Assembly (NCBI GenBank): GCA_028117185.1
Contig: JAOHHD010000002.1
Span: 17,890-81,889 of the forward strand
DNA: 64,000 nt
From: Luminiphilus sp.
GTDB taxonomy: Bacteria; Pseudomonadota; Gammaproteobacteria; Pseudomonadales; Halieaceae
Reading direction: 5' to 3'
Shown: in pieces, positions 56,498-64,000 of the stretch
How the letters are laid out: the number at the start of each line of letters is the position of its first letter
How positions within the stretch are numbered: the stretch's first letter is position 1
The notes under the pieces: generated by a model
The model's database searches: none
Told to the model about the DNA's origin: nothing
The model's input: the letters and a program-made list of their open reading frames with translations, nothing else
Translations under genes and position numbers: made by a program

Positions 56498-57460
56498 TTA
56501 TGTTCCCGTCGGGGTACTGCTGTGCAGCGAGCGAGCAATCCCGGTGATAAACTGGCGTATCCACCGATGTGGCGCGTTGTTATGGAGCAGTGGGCTCCAT
56601 GCCATCTTGAGCTCCAGCGCGGGAATCTCAAACGGAACGTCGCGCACCACCACGCGCGGATTATCCCGTTTAAGCCAGGTCGCGCGGGTGGGGAGGGTCA
56701 CGATCAGGTCGTTTTGTTCTGCCAGCGTCATGGCCGCTTGATAATGACGGGTAAAAACGCGGATGCGACGTTTCTCTCCTCGTTTGGCCAGTGCACTGTC
56801 GACCCAGCCAAGGCGCTGCACATCATCGGGGTCAACGCCAACGCCCACTCCCATGCCCGTTTTACTCACCCAAATATGATTGGCGTGCAAATAGCTCTCG
56901 AGGGAAAAATTCTCGAGGATGGGGTTATCCGGACTCAGCAGGCAAGAAAAGCTATCTTCCCATAGGGTAATCTGGTGAAACGACTGTGGCATTTGGTCAA
57001 AACGATTGATCACCAAATCGACTTTACCCCGCTCAACATCGAGAAAACTCACGTCTGAAGGATTCATAATGTCGAGGGTGATACCGGGCGCATGCTCTCG
57101 AAGCTGGGTCAGCACCGCGGGGAACAGCGTCGATTCGGCATAATCGCTGGCCATAATTCTGACCACCATTTGCGCTTCTCCCGGGGCAAATTCGCTCGCC
57201 GGCTGCATGGCAAGATCGATGCCTAATAGAATTTCTTTAACCAGTGGTTCCAACTCGAGCGCTCGCTCGGTAGGGTTCATCCCCTCAGAGGTACGCACCA
57301 GCAAAGGGTCATCGAAAAGGGCTCGAAGACGCCTCAGTCCGTTACTCATGGCAGGCTGCGAGAGGCCGAGTTGGTTAGCTGCCTGCGTCACATTTCGTTC
57401 GCGCAATAAGACTTCGAGGTAAACCAGCAGGTTTAAATCGATTTGGTGTAGGTTTTTCAT
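56498..57460 (-). CDS. LysR-family transcriptional regulator
   Basis: This 320-residue protein starts at ATG 57460 (MKNLHQIDLNLLVYLEVLL) and has a winged-helix domain with RNVTQAANQLGLSQPAMSNGLRRLR (about residues 18-42) followed by a PBP-like effector domain from about residue 92. It resembles the NodD/PcpR/LeuO-like branch with LLVRTSEGMNPTERA. It is divergent from the acyl-CoA dehydrogenase gene, and the shared region has two LysR-type palindromes, so it probably controls that gene and itself. The effector is unknown. Confidence 0.93.
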   Translation of the reverse strand: MKNLHQIDLNLLVYLEVLLRERNVTQAANQLGLSQPAMSNGLRRLRALFDDPLLVRTSEGMNPTERALELEPLVKEILLGIDLAMQPASEFAPGEAQMVVRIMASDYAESTLFPAVLTQLREHAPGITLDIMNPSDVSFLDVERGKVDLVINRFDQMPQSFHQITLWEDSFSCLLSPDNPILENFSLESYLHANHIWVSKTGMGVGVGVDPDDVQRLGWVDSALAKRGEKRRIRVFTRHYQAAMTLAEQNDLIVTLPTRATWLKRDNPRVVVRDVPFEIPALELKMAWSPLLHNNAPHRWIRQFITGIARSLHSSTPTGT

Positions 57461-57486
57461 ATAATACCCACGGCGTCGGTAGCAGT

Positions 57487-57533
57487 ATTCACGCTGTGAA
57501 TTGTAACTCTTTGACCATACTTTTGCCGTATGG
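57487..57533. promoter_or_regulatory. Two LysR-type T-N11-A palindromes in the divergent promoter region
   Basis: ATTCAC-GCT-GTGAAT (57487-57501) and CCATAC-TTTTGCC-GTATGG (57515-57533) are both perfect dyads that fit the T-N11-A consensus of LysR operators. Their centres are 30 bp apart, so a tetramer could sit on one face of the helix. They lie between the LysR gene and the acyl-CoA dehydrogenase gene. Confidence 0.65.
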
Positions 57534-57593
57534 GCACTGGTTGGTAATAATAGACCCATAAATCAACGAAATGTGAGCGCAAGGACAAGCCAT

Positions 57594-59357
57594 ATGTATA
57601 GGGCCCCCACCGAGGATATGCAGTTTTTAATCGACGATGTATTAGACGTGGGCAGCGCTTTGGGTGGGCTACCTCACTATGCTGATCTGGGATTGGGGAC
57701 GGAACTGACCACCGCTTTACTCGATGAAGCCGGCAAGTTTGCCGCCGATGTGGTCTCGCCTTTGCGGCGCGTGGGCGACATGCATCCAGCTCGCTGTAGC
57801 GATGCGGCGGTTACGATCCCACCGGGTTATGGTGAAGCGATCCGGCAGCTGGGAGCCGGCGGGTGGGTCGGCATTAGTGCGCCGCAAGATCACGGCGGGC
57901 AAGGCTTGCCTGAACTGTTTGGTACTGCCGCCTGCGAGATGTGGAATAGCGCTGATATGGCCTTTGCGTTGGAGCCTTTTCTCAGTGCCGGAGCGGCGTT
58001 AGCGATTTCCGCTCACGGCAATGATGCGCTGAAAGCGACCTACCTGGAAAAGATTTATTCGGGTGAATGGTCGGGGACCATGAATCTGACAGAGTCCGGT
58101 GCGGGTTCTGATTTGGGTCCGATGAAAACCCGTGCTGAGCGAGATGGTGATCACTATCGATTATTTGGTCAAAAGATCTACATCACATGGGGGGATCACG
58201 ACGCCACGGATAACATAATCCATCTGGTGTTGGCTCGATTACCCGATGCCCCTGCAGGCAGTCGCGGTATTTCCCTGTTTTTGGTTCCGAAATTTTTGGT
58301 GGCGGCAGACGGCTCGCTGGGAGCCCGCAACGACGCCTATCCCGTCTCCGTTGAGCACAAGCTCGGGATTCATGGCAGCCCTACTTGTGTCATGGCTTAC
58401 GGTGACAATGGCGGTGCGTTGGGTTACTTGGTCGGAGAGGAAAATCAGGGGCTGGCCTGTATGTTCACCATGATGAATGAGGCGCGGTTGAAGGTCGGTC
58501 TACAAGGACTGGGTGCCTCTGAGGGCGCTTACCAAAAGGCGGTCGCCTATGCACGAGAGCGGGTGCAGGGCAATGTGCCGATTATTGAGCATGCCGATGT
58601 GAAACGCATGCTGCTGACAATGCGTGCCCTGAACGAAGCCATGCGAGCCCTTGCTTACTCAGAAGCGGTCACAATGGATCTCGCACACGCGGGTCCGACA
58701 GCGGAGCGTGAGCCGTCGCAGCGACGCATTGATTTGATGATCCCGGTGATCAAAGGCTGGCTGACAGAACTCGGTATCGAGGTCACGTCGCTCGGTGTGC
58801 AGGTGCACGGTGGAATGGGGTATGTGGAGGAGACGGGTGCGGCGCAATATTTGCGTGACGTCCGGATTACGCCGATCTATGAGGGAACGAATGGTATTCA
58901 GGCCGCAGATCTCCTCAACCGTAAGCTGGGCAGAGACAACGGTGCCACGATGGAAGCCGTTCAAGGCGAGATCCGGGCGCTGGCAACGTTATTACAAAGC
59001 GATGCTGACCCTCGGCTTGCCGCGATTGGCGCGTGTCTTGCCGATGCGCTGGCAGATCATGTCGGCACGACACAGCGGTTGCTGGCTATCTTGCCCGAGG
59101 ATCGTTTTGCGGCATTGGGTGGCTCCTTCGATTATATGATGCAAACCGGTTACTTGTTTGGTGGCTGGCAACTGGCACGGGGTGCACAAGTAGCCGCAAA
59201 GATTGCGGCTGGGGGTGACCGGGTTACTTTTTGTGAGCGCAAAGTCGCCACGGCGTTATTTTATATGGAGCGGTTACTCCCGCGGGCACGGGCACACGCC
59301 GGTGCCATCGCAGTCTCGGGCGATAGCCTGACCGATTTTGCCCTTGATTGGCTGTGA
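57594..59357 (+). CDS. Acyl-CoA dehydrogenase (DmdC-like long form)
   Basis: This 587-residue flavoprotein oxidises an acyl-CoA thioester. The start at ATG 57594 follows AAGGA. It has the acyl-CoA dehydrogenase N, middle and C domains (MNLTESGAGSDLGPMKTRA; KLGIHGSPTCVMAYG; QVHGGMGYVEE) and the IYEGTNGIQAADLLNRKLG motif, with the C-terminal extension of the roughly 590-residue subfamily that includes 3-methylmercaptopropionyl-CoA dehydrogenase DmdC. The true substrate cannot be told from sequence; medium-chain or branched acyl-CoA are alternatives. It is followed at 4 bases by an RraA-fold gene. Confidence 0.93.
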   Translation: MYRAPTEDMQFLIDDVLDVGSALGGLPHYADLGLGTELTTALLDEAGKFAADVVSPLRRVGDMHPARCSDAAVTIPPGYGEAIRQLGAGGWVGISAPQDHGGQGLPELFGTAACEMWNSADMAFALEPFLSAGAALAISAHGNDALKATYLEKIYSGEWSGTMNLTESGAGSDLGPMKTRAERDGDHYRLFGQKIYITWGDHDATDNIIHLVLARLPDAPAGSRGISLFLVPKFLVAADGSLGARNDAYPVSVEHKLGIHGSPTCVMAYGDNGGALGYLVGEENQGLACMFTMMNEARLKVGLQGLGASEGAYQKAVAYARERVQGNVPIIEHADVKRMLLTMRALNEAMRALAYSEAVTMDLAHAGPTAEREPSQRRIDLMIPVIKGWLTELGIEVTSLGVQVHGGMGYVEETGAAQYLRDVRITPIYEGTNGIQAADLLNRKLGRDNGATMEAVQGEIRALATLLQSDADPRLAAIGACLADALADHVGTTQRLLAILPEDRFAALGGSFDYMMQTGYLFGGWQLARGAQVAAKIAAGGDRVTFCERKVATALFYMERLLPRARAHAGAIAVSGDSLTDFALDWL

Positions 59358-59361
59358 TCCT

Positions 59362-59841
59362 GTGACAGTCTTCACGACGCCAGATCTATCGGATCTCCAC
59401 CCCGAGCTGAAACACCTCCCACTGCAGTTTCGTCAATTTGGATTGCGACGGTGCTTTGCGGGACCGCTATCAACGATTGCCTGTCATGCGGACAACTCTC
59501 GGGTTTCCGAGGCGGTGTCAGAACCGGGGGAGGGGCGAGTATTACTGGTAGATGGAAAGAGTGCTTTGCATCGCTCATTGCTGGGGGATCGCCTCGCGCA
59601 GCTGGCCGCTGATAATCAGTGGGCCGGCGTTGTCATCCTGGGCGCGATTCGCGACGTGGAAGTGATTGATGACATCGATATTGGTGTGCAAGCCTTAGGG
59701 GTCTGTCCGGTCAAAACCGAGAAGCGTGGCGCCGGCGAACGCGATATCACGTTAACCGTGTGTGAAATGACGATTTGCCCGGGTGACTGGCTTTATGCGG
59801 ATCGCAACGGGGTGCTCATTGGGCCTGATGTGTCGCTTTAA
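59362..59841 (+). CDS. rraA: RraA-fold protein, possible HMG/CHA aldolase or oxaloacetate decarboxylase
   Basis: The 159-residue protein starts at GTG 59362, 4 bases after the acyl-CoA dehydrogenase stop. It has the RraA layout: TPDLSDLHPEL, GPLSTIACHADNSRVSEAV, RVLLVDGKSALHRSLLGDRLAQLAA in part, DIDIGVQALGVCPVKTEKRGAGERD and GDWLYADRNGVLIGPD. In E. coli RraA inhibits RNase E. Here the segment from GDRLAQ to GAIRD contains the D-X20-R-D pattern linked to class II 4-hydroxy-4-methyl-2-oxoglutarate aldolases, which E. coli RraA lacks at the final residue (RQ). Either role is possible. Confidence 0.85.
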   Translation: MTVFTTPDLSDLHPELKHLPLQFRQFGLRRCFAGPLSTIACHADNSRVSEAVSEPGEGRVLLVDGKSALHRSLLGDRLAQLAADNQWAGVVILGAIRDVEVIDDIDIGVQALGVCPVKTEKRGAGERDITLTVCEMTICPGDWLYADRNGVLIGPDVSL

Positions 59842-59894
59842 CAACAGCATTAGCGACCGCCGTGGAGGTTTGGCAGCGTGGGGTAACGGCAGCG

Positions 59895-61377
<1,483 letters not shown>

Positions 61378-61378
<1 letters not shown>

Positions 61379-62190
61379 TGTCGTACTTGGTGTTTATTGT
61401 GGCGGTGGGACTGTTTGCTTTATTGGGCGGCGGCGGACCTCTGCATCGTGATACGTGGTTTGATCCACTGATGCGTAGAATCGATGCATTGGCGTTGGAT
61501 GCGCCGCTGTCGCTGACGCTGCGAGTGGCGGTACCCCTATTGATTTTGCTATGCCTGTTCTCGGTGTTGGCTTTTTTTCTGGGCGAGCTCGGCGAGGCGT
61601 TGATGTCCGTTGCGCTGTTGTACTTTGCCTTTGGGCGCGATGATTACCCGACGGATCTGCAGCGCTTTTTGGCTCGCGCTCGTGTTGGAGATCTTCAGGG
61701 AGCAGAAATGCTGGTAACGGACCCAAACGCCACGCCTGAGGAAGGCATTGCATTGCCGGACGCGGCGCTAGAAGCGTTTGCTTATCGCGGTTTTGCCCGC
61801 TGGTTTCCGACCGTATTGTATTTTTGGCTTTTAGGGCCCTTTGCCGCGGTGTGCTATCGACTCATCGACCTCATGAACGTGCGCTCAAACGGTCAATTTC
61901 AGTCCACGGTAGCGTTGTTAGAATGGCTTCCGGCCCGCGTGGCGTTACTGACTTTTTCGCTGTTAGGTGACTTCGAGAAAAGCCGCAGTCTGTTGACCGA
62001 TCAAGCGTTTGACAAAACCTATTCCAATCAGTCACTACTCGCGGCGGGCATTGCGCGTGCGTGGCATCTTGATCTCAGTACCGCAGAGACACCCACTGAC
62101 GTAGTTGAGGTGGCCGAGGCCACTCAGAAAGCCATCAGTCGTGCCACTGCCGTATGGATCATCGCTATTTCTCTGTTCGCGCTCCTATAA
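61378..62190 (+). CDS. ampE: AmpE-family membrane protein
   Basis: AmpE is an inner-membrane protein encoded with AmpD and linked to beta-lactamase signalling; its biochemical role is unclear. The 270-residue product starts at GTG 61378 with a hydrophobic helix (LVFIVAVGLFALLGGGG), has further membrane segments (LLILLCLFSVLAFFLGELGEALM, in part; FPTVLYFWLLGPFAAVCYRLID; WIIAISLFALL) and the family segment AYRGFARWFPTVLYFWLLGP. The frame extends upstream inside ampD without support. Confidence 0.92.
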
Positions 62191-62266
62191 GCGGTCAACA
62201 GTTTGGGACTGCAATCGGATTGAGTGTGCCCGACTGTGCCTGTCGGCTAACATCGGCGGCCGTGGG

Positions 62267-63208
62267 CTATGACGCTAAGAGCCCTTCTTTTTCTCTGGCC
62301 TGAATGTCATCGTAAAGGGCCTGTAATGCCGGGGTCGCGGGGGGTTCAGAGACTAAATTCTTCAATAGCCAACCGAGTATCCATTCAACTTCTGTGGGGT
62401 TGCCGCGCGCTAGGTCGACTTTCATCGAAGAGTGATTTTGGGCGGTGGCGTGGCAAATCTCGCGAACTCGACCCGGTAACGCGTTGGCAATCGCCGTCTC
62501 ACCAGCGGCAGTCAGTAGATGCTGTACCTCAGTGATGGCCGTCTCAGTGCTGCGCAGCAATTCGGGCTCGAGCAAAGCGCCGTTTTTCACCTGATGGATT
62601 GCTGTAAGTGGATTAATCACCGCATTGACGGCGGTTTTGGCCAGTAATATCGAGCGTATATCCGGTTGCCAATGACACTGCGTTAGGCTGCGCTGCCACA
62701 GTGGTAGCCACGATGGTGGATCTGAATCTTTGCCGTAAGGGCCGAGGTAGGTTGTGCCAGCGCTCGATAAATGGAGTGTATTGTGGTCGCTCCTGAGACA
62801 ACCGGCGGTGGTAGATCCCACTAACACCTCAGCGCCTCCGATCATTGGGATAATGCGCTCAGCGAGGCCCATCCCGTTGCCCAGCAATACCACTTGCGTC
62901 CGCTTGGACAGCCGATGGGCAACGGATCGAATGGCATCTTCCGTTGCCCATGCTTTGGTGCAAACCAGTAAGGTAGTAATCGCTGATGCCTCAGCGACGG
63001 ACTCTTGCGCAAAGGTGAACGACGTTGGGGCGTCTTTTGGCGCTGCGCTCGATGCTTTGCTCAGTGTAAGCCGACGTGTTGGCTCGGTATCACGGTGATG
63101 CAGCAACGTTATGGGGCAGTCAGGTGCCTGTAATTCACAGGCTAGCCAGCCACCAATCGCGCCTGCACCTAAAAGATGCCAGGACGGGTTCACCGTTGAG
63201 AGAGCCAT
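62267..63208 (-). CDS. panE: 2-dehydropantoate 2-reductase PanE
   Basis: PanE reduces ketopantoate with NADPH in pantothenate and CoA synthesis. The 313-residue protein has the Rossmann loop LGAGAIGGWLACELQ (residues 13-27), the catalytic lysine in LVCTKAWATEDAI, GNGMGLAERI, the C-domain lysine region LLAKTAVNAVINPLTA and the acidic EVEWILGWLL. It overlaps the upstream phosphotransferase gene by 19 bases, suggesting one transcript. Confidence 0.94.
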   Translation of the reverse strand: MALSTVNPSWHLLGAGAIGGWLACELQAPDCPITLLHHRDTEPTRRLTLSKASSAAPKDAPTSFTFAQESVAEASAITTLLVCTKAWATEDAIRSVAHRLSKRTQVVLLGNGMGLAERIIPMIGGAEVLVGSTTAGCLRSDHNTLHLSSAGTTYLGPYGKDSDPPSWLPLWQRSLTQCHWQPDIRSILLAKTAVNAVINPLTAIHQVKNGALLEPELLRSTETAITEVQHLLTAAGETAIANALPGRVREICHATAQNHSSMKVDLARGNPTEVEWILGWLLKNLVSEPPATPALQALYDDIQAREKEGLLAS

Positions 63209-64000
63209 GACAAGTCATTGCGCGGATCCGGAGCCTGGCTAGGGTCAAATCGGTGCTGCCATAATGCTGTCATGAGCGCAGCAATGCGTCGCCCCGCCGT
63301 CAGTAGTTCGGGCGACAGCGATTGCCCCAATACGTGCTCTGCCAATAACGATTGCTCAACGACGGGCAGATCAGCCATCGCAATGGCAGCGTCAAAATAC
63401 CGGCTGCCCATGGCGGCGTACTCCCAGTCGATGGCGCAAAGATGATCACCCTGAAGGAGTAGATTACCGCCAGTGAGGTCGTTATGACATAAGTAATCGG
63501 TATCTTGTTCGAGCAACGAGAAGGCGTGGCTGATCTCAGTACTCTGGACAATAGCTTGCCAAGCACTGTGTTGTTCAGCGGGTACTGAGGAGAGGTAGGA
63601 CGCGGCATCAGCACGAAGCGTTAGCTGGCGGTTCACTGGCGGAAGGTGATGGATAGCGCACATTAGCTGACCCAGTGCTGCGCCTGTGATGGCATGTGAT
63701 GCCTGACATGCGCGCTCGCAGATAACGGCCTGCTGCCCGGGCTCGACATAAACAAGGGCCGGTGCGATGCCCGCTGCCGCAGCAGCCGACCAGATCTCAA
63801 TTTCACCACTGAAGGCGCCTTCGACCCCACTAGTGGGTCTGCGGCGAACACGTGCTACCAGCGAGGGTTCGTCGACGAGTTCAAACAGAATATGACCGCT
63901 ACCCTCAGACAGCACTGGACCTAGGCGCGGTGCTCTTGCCAGAGGCGCAACTAAGTCCCAGTCTGCCCACTGGCGCAGCGCTTCGCTTACGCGTTTTGCT
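63190..64000 (-). CDS. Aminoglycoside/choline kinase-type phosphotransferase, partial
   Basis: The frame is open from 63190 to the right edge of the window, so the N-terminus is missing; 269 codons plus the stop are visible. It is a protein-kinase-like small-molecule kinase with an N-lobe region LVDEPSLVARVRR, the catalytic loop CHNDLTGGNLLLQ and the metal motif AIDWEYAAMGSRYFDAA. This fits the choline/thiamine kinase branch (LicA, ThiK) of the APH superfamily, but the substrate is not clear. A GTG at 63915 is an internal codon and not the likely start. It overlaps panE by 19 bases. Confidence 0.85.
   Translation of the reverse strand, partial: AKRVSEALRQWADWDLVAPLARAPRLGPVLSEGSGHILFELVDEPSLVARVRRRPTSGVEGAFSGEIEIWSAAAAAGIAPALVYVEPGQQAVICERACQASHAITGAALGQLMCAIHHLPPVNRQLTLRADAASYLSSVPAEQHSAWQAIVQSTEISHAFSLLEQDTDYLCHNDLTGGNLLLQGDHLCAIDWEYAAMGSRYFDAAIAMADLPVVEQSLLAEHVLGQSLSPELLTAGRRIAALMTALWQHRFDPSQAPDPRNDLSWLSQR

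Overview
The window is a continuous stretch of core chromosome from a gammaproteobacterium. The gene order follows the Pseudomonas arrangement closely: rapZ-ptsN-hpf-rpoN-lptB-lptA-lptC-kdsC-kdsD, ibaG-murA-hisG-hisD, degS/algW, rplM-rpsI-pet, sspAB, lpoA-rsmI-rnpB, a complete dcw cluster, lpxC-secA-argJ-mutT, coaE-pilD-pilC-pilB-pilA, nadC-ampDE. Base composition is moderately GC-rich. A marine, Cellvibrionales/OMG-like aerobe is my guess, resting on the bc1 complex and a DmdC-like acyl-CoA dehydrogenase; no sequence search was possible. I see no tRNA, CRISPR array, insertion sequence or prophage.

Layout. 1-7434 (minus) is the yrbG-kdsD-kdsC-lptC-lptA-lptB-rpoN-hpf-ptsN-rapZ block (Kdo and LPS transport, sigma-54, nitrogen PTS). 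The last gene, rapZ, runs off the left edge and carries an apparent frameshift in a 9-base homopolymer. 7634-11817 (plus) is mlaC-ibaG-murA-hisG-hisD, lacking the mlaFED genes usually upstream of mlaC. 11830-15614 holds degS, a NIF3-family gene, zapG and zapE. 15701-20657 carries rplM-rpsI, a bc1 operon in which cytochrome b and cytochrome c1 form one 666-residue reading frame, and sspAB. 20650-24005 (minus) holds a BON lipoprotein, a DiaA-like SIS protein, yraN and lpoA. 24060-25294 carries rsmI and the RNase P RNA.

25529-42127 is the full division and cell wall cluster, mraZ to ftsZ, 15 genes mostly overlapping by 1-14 bases, behind a sigma-70-like promoter whose start region carries three GTGGK repeats at 10-bp spacing, the expected MraZ operator. 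lpxC, an M23 endopeptidase gene, secA, argJ and mutT follow. 48581-53830 (minus) is coaE-pilD-pilC-pilB-pilA, with pilA facing the same way as pilB.

The right end (54174-64000) is metabolic: malate synthase G, a LysR regulator divergent from an acyl-CoA dehydrogenase plus RraA-fold gene, nadC, ampD-ampE, panE and a phosphotransferase cut by the window edge.

Most of the window is ordinary housekeeping. The items deserving attention are the cytochrome b/c1 fusion, the reduced mla locus, the rapZ homopolymer frameshift, a perfect 11-bp inverted repeat upstream of pilA, paired T-N11-A palindromes upstream of the acyl-CoA dehydrogenase, an RraA-fold protein with an aldolase-type motif, and unusual active-site neighbourhoods in FtsI and DegS. 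I found no clearly new defence or mobile system.
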